Assembly: GCF_019802045.1 (NCBI RefSeq)
Contig: NZ_JAHVHU010000007.1
Location: 124,001 to 188,000, forward strand
DNA from: Membranihabitans marinus
Lineage (GTDB): Bacteria; Bacteroidota; Bacteroidia; Chitinophagales; Saprospiraceae
Direction of reading: 5' to 3'
DNA: 64,000 nt
Shown here piece by piece: positions 36,159 to 44,031 of the stretch. Under the pieces are notes generated by a model. That model worked only from the letters and a program-made list of their open reading frames with translations, did no database searches and was not told the origin of the DNA. The position numbers and the translations under genes are program-made. Numbering within the stretch: the stretch's first letter is position 1; each line of letters begins with the position of its first letter.

Positions 36159-36191
36159 ACAAAAAGCATATCATGAATTGCAATTAATCCT

Positions 36192-36962
36192 ATGAAGGCA
36201 AAGAAATCTTTTGGGCAACACTTTTTGATGAACACCCACCTGACGGCGAATGTTGCCCGCATCATACAAGAAAAAAATGCTTATAACCGAATCCTTGAGG
36301 TGGGACCCGGAAAAGGAATCTTGACCAGAGATCTGCTTAAAGTGGCTTCGCAATTCAAAGCGGTGGAACTAGACCGAGACATGATTGATGTTCTAATTTC
36401 AGAGAACATTCTCACAGCAGACCAACTCATCAAAGAAGATTTCCTTCGTTTGAATCTGACCGAAGTTTTTCAAGGTCAGGACTTCACTCTGGTGGGCAAC
36501 TATCCCTACAATATTTCCTCCCAAATCGTGCTTAAGATGATCAATCACCACCCCCTGATCCCATTCTCCATGGGGATGTTTCAATACGAAATGGCCAAAC
36601 GAATTACCGGCTCCGTAGATTCTAAAGACTATGGCTCGTTGTCTATACTGACCCAGCTTTATTATGATTGTAAAATAGCCTATCGGGTAAAGCCAGGCAA
36701 TTTTACGCCACCTCCCAAAGTCCATTCTGCCGTGGTGCAGTTTACCCGAAAAAAAGAATTTCCGGATTTGCCCGTTTCTGTGCTGGAAAGATATTTACGC
36801 CGGGCTTTTAATCATCGGCGTAAAAAGATTAAAAACAACCTGCATTCAGAACCGGAACAAGAGGTGCTAAGCGAAATGGGGTTGTCCGATTTACGCGGGG
36901 AGCAAATCCCAATGGATGTGTTTGTAGAATTGATTAAGAAAATCCACGAATTAGTTTCATAA
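36192..36962 (+). CDS. rsmA: 16S rRNA dimethyladenosine transferase RsmA/KsgA
   Basis: Dimethylates two adjacent adenosines at the 3' end of 16S rRNA. KAKKSFGQHFLMN at the N-terminus, SAM motif ILEVGPGKGILTRDLL, catalytic motif LVGNYPYNISSQI and the C-terminal helical domain with LRRAFNHRRKKIKNNL. 256 residues, standard. Divergent from pdxA and convergent with the TrpF-like gene, 14 bp from its stop. Confidence 0.96.
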   Translation: MKAKKSFGQHFLMNTHLTANVARIIQEKNAYNRILEVGPGKGILTRDLLKVASQFKAVELDRDMIDVLISENILTADQLIKEDFLRLNLTEVFQGQDFTLVGNYPYNISSQIVLKMINHHPLIPFSMGMFQYEMAKRITGSVDSKDYGSLSILTQLYYDCKIAYRVKPGNFTPPPKVHSAVVQFTRKKEFPDLPVSVLERYLRRAFNHRRKKIKNNLHSEPEQEVLSEMGLSDLRGEQIPMDVFVELIKKIHELVS

Positions 36963-36976
36963 CCGTGTCAGAACAA

Positions 36977-37522
36977 CTAAAACTCCTGATAAATCAGCCG
37001 ATCATAGGCTTCAAAATCCTTGATCCCCACTTCATCTTCAGTCCCGGGATGAATGGCTATAGCTTTCTTTCCCTGTTTGACCGCTGACTGAGCTTCGAGT
37101 GGCCCTTCACAAAGATGAAAATGGTTTTTTATCGTTGAGTCACCAGCCCCTATTATGCCAGCCAAATCCAGATGATGGTCCGTTTCGCTGACATCATCTA
37201 CCTGTTGAAATAACTGCAATTCGGGACGCATCCGATGTACGTAATCCAACATATCCGGAAAGCGACTCAGAACCCCGGCAACAGAGGAGTGCTCTATGAT
37301 CTTCCGGATCTGTTCTTCCTCAAAAAGATGGTCAAATGAACAGATTATATCTGAACCTTCCACCCATTCGACAATGGCCTCCCAAGCTGGCTGGGTGATG
37401 GGGTATAAAGAATCCGGATTAAAGTCAAAATGCAGATAATCCACACCAAGTGCCGTAAAATACCGCGCATCGGTCAGCGTCATCACGCCTAAAATAAAGT
37501 ATCGGACCGGTTGATTTTCCAT
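36977..37522 (-). CDS. TrpF-like barrel protein lacking the catalytic cysteine
   Basis: Resembles phosphoribosylanthranilate isomerase at both ends: FILGVMTLTDARYFTALGVD corresponds to the TrpF start (ICGLT..EDA..a..lGaD), and AIHPGTEDEVGIKDFEAYDR to the phosphate-binding SSGVE...G.KD region. The catalytic cysteine of TrpF (in ICG) is Leu11 here. At 181 residues it is also shorter than TrpF (about 200). No trp gene is adjacent. I infer a non-isomerase paralogue; a real function cannot be named. It starts 38 bp from the divergent alkyltransferase-like gene. Confidence 0.7.
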   Translation of the reverse strand: MENQPVRYFILGVMTLTDARYFTALGVDYLHFDFNPDSLYPITQPAWEAIVEWVEGSDIICSFDHLFEEEQIRKIIEHSSVAGVLSRFPDMLDYVHRMRPELQLFQQVDDVSETDHHLDLAGIIGAGDSTIKNHFHLCEGPLEAQSAVKQGKKAIAIHPGTEDEVGIKDFEAYDRLIYQEF

Positions 37523-37560
37523 TTCGATTATCGTATTTTGGCGACAAAACTAAGACAAAA

Positions 37561-37878
37561 TTGGCAAAAAGCTATTACGAAGCGGTCTATGATATCGTAA
37601 CCATGATCCCATACGGTCGGGTCACCACCTATGGCATTATCGCCGACTACCTGACACTGGGTTCTGCGCGGATGGTCGGGTATGCACTGCAACAGCATCA
37701 TGCAGGCTATGGCTATATACCGGCACACCGAGTCGTGAATGCATCGGGTGTGTTGACCGGTAAAAATCGGTTTCCGCACCCAACCTATATGGCGGATGAA
37801 TTGCGCAGCGAAGGGGTAGAAGTGGTCGATGACAAAGTGGTGGATTTTCAGGCCAAACTGTGGCGACCGGAAGGGTAG
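37561..37878 (+). CDS. MGMT-family alkyltransferase-like protein (TTG start)
   Basis: Homologue of the DNA-binding domain of O6-alkylguanine-DNA alkyltransferase. IPYGRVTTYGIIADYL and SARMVGYALQQ are family signatures. The alkyl-acceptor cysteine motif PCHRV reads PAHRV, with Ala55 in place of Cys, so it should bind lesions without repairing them, as ATL proteins do, and hand them to nucleotide excision repair. Start: no ATG or GTG is available upstream in frame; TTG at 37561 fits the family start AKSYYEAVYDIV. 105 residues. uvrB is about 4 kb away. Confidence 0.88.
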   Translation: MAKSYYEAVYDIVTMIPYGRVTTYGIIADYLTLGSARMVGYALQQHHAGYGYIPAHRVVNASGVLTGKNRFPHPTYMADELRSEGVEVVDDKVVDFQAKLWRPEG

Positions 37879-38186
37879 GAAAAGCCATGAGATGTTTTGG
37901 TGTTAGAAAGAGTAAGGCGCTGCCCGCATTCACAAGCCTTTGCGGCAAGCTCCTTCCCCCAGTTTGGACGAATCTTGTGGCGACTGCAGGATGGGTGAGC
38001 AGAGCGGCTTACACCACACCATTCCTATCCCAGTAAAGTCGTAGAGCTATTTTCATACTGGATATGCTCATTTCCTAATACCAGGGATATTCTACTAGAG
38101 TTCGACTACCTTTATATTTCAACAAATTCCCCATATCTTCGTTCTTCAATCTGAAATCATTCATCAGACACCTGAAAAAAAATAAT
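37879..38186. other. 308-bp intergenic region before pepF
   Basis: No gene, RNA or repeat recognised. The last 20 bp before the pepF ATG are A-rich. Slightly GC-rich in the first half, without coding pattern. Confidence 0.4.
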
Positions 38187-40019
38187 ATGTCAACATCCAC
38201 GAAAACACCAACCTTCGACAGCCGTCTAGATATACCTACTGAATACAAATGGGATCTCACACCTATATTTGAAACAGTGCAAGACTGGGAGGAATCAAAA
38301 AAAGAAATTAAAAAAGACCTTAAAGACATCAGCCAGTTCAAAGGGAAGGTCATGAACTCACCAAAAAACCTGGGGGATACCTTGACTTTCACCACTGCGC
38401 TGCAGGAAAAATTGCGAAAACTGAGTTGTTACGCTTCACTATCATCCGATGAAGACATGCGGGTATCCCAGTACCAGGGAATGAAACAGGAAGTGAGTCA
38501 AATCTATTCTGCTTTTGCAGCGGCAGCTTCTTATATCGAACCCGAAATACTGGATGCAGATGTAACCACAATCCGCCAATATATTCAGGAAGATGAGCGC
38601 TTGCGTGATTTTGATTTTTACCTGGAAGACCTCATCCGGCAACGCCGCCACAAACGCTCCGATGAAGTAGAAAAAGTCATCGCACAAGCTTCACTCATGG
38701 CCGGCAATGCTTCTTCGATCTACAGCATATTCTCAAATGCTGATTTTCCATACCCGGAGGTAACCTTATCCGATGGAAACACTGTAACTCTAAATAACGC
38801 CAACTTTGCATTATACAGAACCTCCCCCGTCCGGGATGACCGGAAAAAAGTATTTGAGTCCTTTATGACGACCTTGAGTGGGTTCGAGCGCACCTTCGGA
38901 ACCCAGCTTTATGGCAATCTTAAAAAAGATGTATTCTATAGCCGAGTTAGAAACTACAACAATACACTGGAAAGCTCACTGGATGAAGATCACATCCCGG
39001 AAGAAGTATACCACAACCTGATCAGCAACGTACAAAAAAATCTGTCTACTTTTCACCGCTACCTGCGACTGCGCAAAAGAATGATGGGCCTGGATAAACT
39101 TCATTATTTTGACTTGTACGCCCCTTTGGTTGATAATGTAGATCTGAAATATTCCGTGGATGAGGCTCAGGAAATAGTGCTCAAATCATTGGCTCCTTTG
39201 GGTCAGGATTATGTCAATGTGGTTGAGAAGTCCTTTGAAGATCGGTGGATTGACATGTACCCCAATAAAGGGAAACGATCGGGAGCTTATTCCAATGGCG
39301 CCATCTATGATACCCACCCCTACATTCTGATGAATTACAATGGAAAATATGACGATGTAAGTACACTGACCCACGAATTGGGGCACACCATGCACAGCTA
39401 TCTGTCCAACAAAAAGCAACCCTTCGCCAAAGCCGATTATTCTATTTTTGTTGCAGAAGTAGCGTCCACACTGAACGAAGAACTTCTCAATGATTATCTT
39501 CTGGACACCATTACGGATCCCCAAGTGCGTTTGTCCATTCTTGGAAATTACCTGGAAGGTGCAAAGGGCACCCTTTTTCGACAAACACAATTCGCTGAAT
39601 ATGAATTATTGATTCATCAGATTACTGAAAAAGGCGAATCGCTGACCGGCGAAAAGTTGAGTGAACTCTACCTCGATCTGGTGCGTAAATATTACGGTCA
39701 TCAGGAAGAAGTATGTCATGTGGATGAGAACATTCGGATGGAGTGGGCATATATTCCTCATTTTTACTACGACTATTATGTGTATCAATATGCCACTTCA
39801 TTTACAGCTTCTCAGGCATTAGCGGAAAAGGTACTGTCTGGCGATCCCAATGCATTGGAGCGATACCTGACCTTTTTATCCTCCGGGGGATCTGAGTACC
39901 CGGTGCGTTTGTTAAAAAAGGCCGGTGTAGATATGACGGAGTCTCGTCCATTTCAGTTGACCATTCAAAAGATCAACCGAATCATGGATGAGATGGAAGA
40001 GATCCTGGCTGATGGTTGA
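38187..40019 (+). CDS. pepF: Oligoendopeptidase F (M3B family)
   Basis: Cytosolic zinc metallopeptidase that cleaves oligopeptides of roughly 7-17 residues. Zinc motif HELGH at residues 396-400 (THELGHTMHSYLS), third ligand Glu in VAEVASTLNEELL. N-terminal helical domain DIPTEYKWDLTPIFETVQDW is typical of the family. 610 residues, normal. No signal peptide. Stands alone; a degenerate repeat (GGTTGATAGTTGATGGTTAA) spans the stop codon. Confidence 0.95.
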   Translation: MSTSTKTPTFDSRLDIPTEYKWDLTPIFETVQDWEESKKEIKKDLKDISQFKGKVMNSPKNLGDTLTFTTALQEKLRKLSCYASLSSDEDMRVSQYQGMKQEVSQIYSAFAAAASYIEPEILDADVTTIRQYIQEDERLRDFDFYLEDLIRQRRHKRSDEVEKVIAQASLMAGNASSIYSIFSNADFPYPEVTLSDGNTVTLNNANFALYRTSPVRDDRKKVFESFMTTLSGFERTFGTQLYGNLKKDVFYSRVRNYNNTLESSLDEDHIPEEVYHNLISNVQKNLSTFHRYLRLRKRMMGLDKLHYFDLYAPLVDNVDLKYSVDEAQEIVLKSLAPLGQDYVNVVEKSFEDRWIDMYPNKGKRSGAYSNGAIYDTHPYILMNYNGKYDDVSTLTHELGHTMHSYLSNKKQPFAKADYSIFVAEVASTLNEELLNDYLLDTITDPQVRLSILGNYLEGAKGTLFRQTQFAEYELLIHQITEKGESLTGEKLSELYLDLVRKYYGHQEEVCHVDENIRMEWAYIPHFYYDYYVYQYATSFTASQALAEKVLSGDPNALERYLTFLSSGGSEYPVRLLKKAGVDMTESRPFQLTIQKINRIMDEMEEILADG

Positions 40020-40287
40020 TAGTTGATGGTTAATTTCTCACTAATGCGGATTGCTTCAAATGATGTTAAATTAATTTTTTGATCCATCTAAAACGGGGGG
40101 GCAAAAAGTTCCAATTTTAAACGAGGTCGTATGCTCCCCTCAAACTCAAAAATGAACGGGAGTCATTATTTGCTTTACCGACAAAAAATACCGGTTTAGA
40201 CATCCTTGACAGCTGTATCAAAATCGGCTGTACAGAGACAGACCATGAATTCGGATAACCTGCCCTGAATTCCTACAACGCCCTATT

Positions 40288-40307
40288 TACGGACACGTCA
40301 GTCCGTA
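40288..40307. terminator. Hairpin upstream of the iron-type operon
   Basis: TACGGAC pairs perfectly with GTCCGTA around a 6-nt loop. It could end readthrough from pepF (270 bp upstream) or act as an operator; only ATTT follows, so termination is uncertain. Confidence 0.35.
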
Positions 40308-40322
40308 TTTACCACGGTATTA

Positions 40323-40339
40323 TTTAGATTATTTCTAAA
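40323..40339. promoter_or_regulatory. 17-nt operator-like palindrome of the DUF4856-imelysin operon
   Basis: TTTAGA-TTATT-TCTAAA, perfect 6-bp arms, ending 7 bp before the -33 TTTG. A related half site TCTAAA lies at 40396-40401 just before the start codon; on the minus strand it reads TTTAGACTTATT. An iron-responsive Fur- or DtxR-type regulator is a reasonable guess from the genes it precedes. Confidence 0.5.
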
Positions 40340-40346
40340 GAATTTC

Positions 40347-40376
40347 TTTGTTTTTGACCATTCTGCTTTATATTTG
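40347..40376 (+). promoter_or_regulatory. Bacteroidota-type promoter of the DUF4856-imelysin-HTTM-receptor operon
   Basis: -33 TTTG (40347-40350), an 18-nt spacer and -7 TATATTTG (40369-40376), matching the Bacteroidota TTTG/TAnnTTTG consensus with near-ideal spacing. Start codon at 40410, so the leader would be about 25 nt. Confidence 0.65.
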
Positions 40377-40409
40377 CATCCCTATTAATAATAAGTCTAA
40401 ATAAATATC

Positions 40410-41516
40410 ATGATTCGAAATCATCTTCTCACACTATCCTTATTAATATTGACCGGAATCTTTTTTACTTCATGTGAAAAAGAACCCCAAAACCCAGCAT
40501 ATGAAGTCCCTGCCACCTATAACTTTGAAAATGTGGATTATTCCGGACAAACCGATCGACTTGGCATGCTTTATGAATTGCAGGCAGAGATCAAAAAAGT
40601 TGCATCTGAGAATAAATCACTAGACAAAAGTCAATTATTGGCAATGTACACCAATGATCCCGATCTCGCCGGATGGCAAGGAAACTATAGTGAATCAAAA
40701 CAACTCAAAAACAAAACTTTCCCAGCCTACCAAAATATTTTTACTGAAATTCTGGAAGATGCTGCTGACAAAAGTCAGAACATACAACCTGCCACGGAAG
40801 GCCAGGCCGGAGTCATCAGTAACAACACCGGAGACAGAAGCTATTATGTGAATGAAAATGGATTGGAGTATGCCCAGTTTGTAGCCAAAGGATTAATGGG
40901 TGCACTGCTTTACTATCAAGCAACCGCTCATTATCTGGGAGATGAAAAAATAAATGTCGACAACACAGAAGTTACTCCTGGAAAAGGAACCGCGATGGAA
41001 CACCACTGGGATGAATCTTTTGGATACTGGGGTGTACCCACCGACTTCCCTCTAAACACAGATGGTTTACACTTTTGGGGTGCATACACAAAGGGTCGCA
41101 GTGGTCACCTGGGCATCAGCCAACCACTGATGGACGCCTACATCAAGGGACGTGCAGCTATTTCAGCAGGCGATCTCTCTACCAGAGATGAAGCCCGTAA
41201 AGAAATCAAAACACTCTGGGAGAAAGTAGCCGCATCATCAGCTATCCACTACATGAATGGTTCGCACACGGACTATGATGATATCGGAGCCCGTCTACAC
41301 CAATTGTCAGAAGGCGTTGGATTTATTTTTGCCTTGCAGTTCAATGACCAGCGTTCTGCAAACCAGGACGAGATTTTTGACCTGATCGAAAAACTGGGTG
41401 GCTCGACAAATATTGAAGACCTGAACTTGTACCAAACCTCTCCGGAAGCCATCCTGGAAGTCAGGGATTGGCTGGCAGACCGGTTTGATCTGGAAGAGAA
41501 AAAAGAAGAACTGTAA
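40410..41516 (+). CDS. DUF4856 domain lipoprotein
   Basis: Envelope lipoprotein, first gene of a four-gene operon. Lipobox FFTSCEKEP. Then the DUF4856 pattern: VPATYNFENVDYSGQTDRLG at the start, KGTAMEHHWDESFGYWGVPT in the middle, and HYMNGSHTDYDDIGARLHQL towards the end. His/Glu/Asp-rich central motifs (EHHWDE) could bind metal. 368 residues. The family is uncharacterised but is commonly found with imelysins; a role in iron or metal capture is inferred from context. Ends 5 bp before the imelysin start. Confidence 0.88.
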   Translation: MIRNHLLTLSLLILTGIFFTSCEKEPQNPAYEVPATYNFENVDYSGQTDRLGMLYELQAEIKKVASENKSLDKSQLLAMYTNDPDLAGWQGNYSESKQLKNKTFPAYQNIFTEILEDAADKSQNIQPATEGQAGVISNNTGDRSYYVNENGLEYAQFVAKGLMGALLYYQATAHYLGDEKINVDNTEVTPGKGTAMEHHWDESFGYWGVPTDFPLNTDGLHFWGAYTKGRSGHLGISQPLMDAYIKGRAAISAGDLSTRDEARKEIKTLWEKVAASSAIHYMNGSHTDYDDIGARLHQLSEGVGFIFALQFNDQRSANQDEIFDLIEKLGGSTNIEDLNLYQTSPEAILEVRDWLADRFDLEEKKEEL

Positions 41517-41521
41517 ATCAC

Positions 41522-42628
41522 ATGAACGCAACAAATCTGTTTCGCATAAGTAGATTTAGCATCATAGGAATATTAACCTTGTTGATTCTCCCGGGCTGCA
41601 ATGACAGCCCGGGGATTCGCAATCAATGCAGCGTGGATTATGATCAAGAGGCGTTGTTTTCCGCTATTCTCCGCCATCAGATTACACCAGGATATGAAAA
41701 CCTCCAAAGTCAACTCGATCAATTAAAGAATGACTTTGACGCTTTGCAATCGGATCCGGACCTGGCCAATCTGGACCGACTTGAAACTACATTTGCAGAT
41801 GCCTATCAGGCCTGGAAAAGGGTAGAAATCTTTCATTTTGGTCCCGCTGAAGAACTCCAGGCACAGAGCTATTTTAATCTATTCCCGCTGGATGTGTTAA
41901 CGGTTCAAAATCAATTATCTTCAGGGTTTGACTCCGAAAACAGCACCCAGTTTGACAAAGGGTTGCCTGTGCTCGATTATTTCATTTTTCACAAAACAAA
42001 CCCACAAGATCGGTTGAACTACCTGCTACAATCCGATGTAAGAGCTTACTTTACAGCAGCTTTGGACAAGATGCGCTCAGTAGCGAACCAAGTCACAGAA
42101 GCCTATGGGGGTGATTATGGGGATCAGTTTACTACCATGACCGGAACGGCTGCCGGGTCCTCCTTATCCTTACTAATTAATGCCTTAAGCAAATTTTTTG
42201 AAGACAACCGTCGCAATCAGTTGGGTATTCCATCCGGAGCCCTTACGTTGGACATCCCCAACCCTGACAAAACGGAAGCATACTTTAGTGGCATCTCTTT
42301 AAACTTACTAAATAAGGGAGTGGAAACAGCACAGATGCTATATGAAGGAAAAACTAACAGTCCCGGAATCAAAGATTACCTGGAAGCGCTCGAAGATGAA
42401 GTAGACGGAGAAAAAATAGCCGATCAGATTTCAACCCAGTTTAACAAAATTAATCAAGCGATCCCCCCCCTCGAAAATCCACTGTCAAAAGCTGTTCTTG
42501 ATGATAAGAATGATATAGCCGCTCTTTATCGTGAAATGAGTTCCCAAGTCATTAACCTGAAAACTGACTTGCCATCACGATTGTGTATTTCAATAACCTA
42601 TGTAGACAATCCCAGTGATACAGACTAA
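41522..42628 (+). CDS. Imelysin family lipoprotein (peptidase M75-like)
   Basis: Periplasmic or surface lipoprotein of the imelysin family, members of which are iron-regulated and thought to bind iron or heme. Lipobox LILPGCNDS. Two alpha-helical repeats; FADAYQAWKRVEIFHFGPAE is the family start. The GxHxxE motif of classical imelysins is replaced by GLPVLD (Gly147 to Asp152), a variant also known in other imelysins (GLPALE). 368 residues. Its stop overlaps the HTTM start (TAATG), so translation is coupled. Confidence 0.92.
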   Translation: MNATNLFRISRFSIIGILTLLILPGCNDSPGIRNQCSVDYDQEALFSAILRHQITPGYENLQSQLDQLKNDFDALQSDPDLANLDRLETTFADAYQAWKRVEIFHFGPAEELQAQSYFNLFPLDVLTVQNQLSSGFDSENSTQFDKGLPVLDYFIFHKTNPQDRLNYLLQSDVRAYFTAALDKMRSVANQVTEAYGGDYGDQFTTMTGTAAGSSLSLLINALSKFFEDNRRNQLGIPSGALTLDIPNPDKTEAYFSGISLNLLNKGVETAQMLYEGKTNSPGIKDYLEALEDEVDGEKIADQISTQFNKINQAIPPLENPLSKAVLDDKNDIAALYREMSSQVINLKTDLPSRLCISITYVDNPSDTD

Positions 42629-44031
42629 TGAAAAGTCCAAGCCAATATATCGACGATCTCAAAACAAAAGAGACGTCCATTGCCCCGCTGGTTATCTTCC
42701 GGATATTATTTGGGCTTCTAATGGCCTTCGGAGCCATACGTTTTATATTTTCAGGATGGATTGAAAAGCTTTATCTGGAGCCAGATTTCTTTTTCAAATT
42801 TTTTGGATTCGAATGGGTGCATGTACCCCAATCTGCCTGGTTATTATATGGACTGCACCTGTTGATTGCGACGTCAGCAATTGGAATAGCACTTGGGTGG
42901 AAATATCGATGGGCAGCGATCCTGTTCTTTCTTTCTTTTTCCTATGCGGAGATGATGGATGCCACGAATTACCTCAACCATTATTACCTCGTCATATTGG
43001 TTGCTTTCCTCATGATATTTTTACCGGCACACCGGTCATTTTCCATCGATGCCTTTATAAATAAAAGCATTCGCCAGAACAATGTTCCCCGACTCTACCT
43101 TGCGGTACTGCAGTGGCAAGTGGGTCTAGTTTATGTTTTTGCCGGACTGGCCAAAGTGAATTACGATTGGTTGGTTCATGCCATGCCACTGGCTGTATGG
43201 CTACCAGCACGCACTGATATTCCTGGTTTAGGTCTGTTGTTTGAACAACCTTGGGCACCTTTTCTCATGAGTTGGGCAGGTGCATTTTATGATTTGTTTA
43301 TTGTTTTTTTATTGACGAGTAAAAGATGGTGGAAGGCAGGATATTTACTTGTCATCATTTTTCACCTTATGACCAAGGTGTTGTTCAACATCGGAATGTT
43401 TCCCTATATTATGATCTGCTTTACAACCATATTTATACCCGTCGTCTATCATCAGCGAAGTCTGAAGTTCCTCCGGAAGCTATTCGGCAAGATCAGGTCT
43501 GTGACAATATTAACGCCCCCGGTCAACGCATCGATTCCAAAAGTAGCTCCCATCAGCTCACGGACCAAAAGCTTGTCTCTGGTTTTTATGTTTTTTATCA
43601 TCATACAGCTGATAGCTCCTTTAAGACATTTGCTATACAGCGGCAGCGTACATTGGAACGAAGAGGGGTACCGATGGTCGTGGCGCGTGATGTTGCTGGA
43701 AAAAGCAGGTACCGCTTTTTTTACCGTCGAAGATCTCCGGTCTGGCAGGAAGTTTGAGGTGGAAAATGACTTATTTCTTACGGCGTACCAGGAAAAACAA
43801 ATGGCTTTTCAGCCTGATTTCATACTTCAATTCGCCCACCATCTAAATCAGCACTATATGAAAAAATTGGGCAGTGAAGACTTAAGAATTACTGTCCGGA
43901 GCCGGGTAAGCCTAAATGGACGCAAAAGTCAGACGCTGATTGATCCCCATACCGACCTGACAAAGATTCACAATACCTGGCTAAAGAAAAAGTGGATTCT
44001 TCCTTACGAACCTCAAATCACCGCACTATGA
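42628..44031 (+). CDS. HTTM domain protein (vitamin K-dependent gamma-carboxylase-like)
   Basis: Polytopic inner-membrane protein homologous to the membrane part of vitamin K-dependent gamma-glutamyl carboxylase. About eight membrane segments in residues 20-285, then a soluble domain with HWNEEGYRWSWRVMLLEKAG and a C-terminal KIHNTWLKKKWILPYEP. The segment DATNYLNHYYLVILVAFLMI aligns with the human GGCX segment around Lys218 (DKTSWNNHSYLYG as I recall it); the lysine proposed as catalytic base is Ala112 here. QVGLVYVFAGLAKVNYDWL also matches. 467 residues against 758 in GGCX. Coupled by overlaps to the imelysin and receptor genes. Enzymatic activity is doubtful; a role in the uptake system is inferred. 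Confidence 0.88.
   Translation: MKSPSQYIDDLKTKETSIAPLVIFRILFGLLMAFGAIRFIFSGWIEKLYLEPDFFFKFFGFEWVHVPQSAWLLYGLHLLIATSAIGIALGWKYRWAAILFFLSFSYAEMMDATNYLNHYYLVILVAFLMIFLPAHRSFSIDAFINKSIRQNNVPRLYLAVLQWQVGLVYVFAGLAKVNYDWLVHAMPLAVWLPARTDIPGLGLLFEQPWAPFLMSWAGAFYDLFIVFLLTSKRWWKAGYLLVIIFHLMTKVLFNIGMFPYIMICFTTIFIPVVYHQRSLKFLRKLFGKIRSVTILTPPVNASIPKVAPISSRTKSLSLVFMFFIIIQLIAPLRHLLYSGSVHWNEEGYRWSWRVMLLEKAGTAFFTVEDLRSGRKFEVENDLFLTAYQEKQMAFQPDFILQFAHHLNQHYMKKLGSEDLRITVRSRVSLNGRKSQTLIDPHTDLTKIHNTWLKKKWILPYEPQITAL

Larger units (their letters stand above)
40020..40409. other. 390-bp regulatory intergenic region
   Basis: Between pepF and the DUF4856 operon. It contains a 7-bp hairpin TACGGAC-acgtca-GTCCGTA (40288-40307), a 17-nt palindrome (40323-40339), a full promoter (40347-40376) and a second TCTAAA half site (40396-40401). 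The first about 260 bp show nothing else. Confidence 0.6.

Noticed and set aside
36977-37522. Plain annotation as trpF
   Set aside because: The catalytic Cys is absent, the protein is short and there is no trp context.
41522-42628. Active M75 peptidase
   Set aside because: The GxHxxE motif is GLPVLD here and family members with this form are regarded as binding proteins; peptidase activity is not supported.
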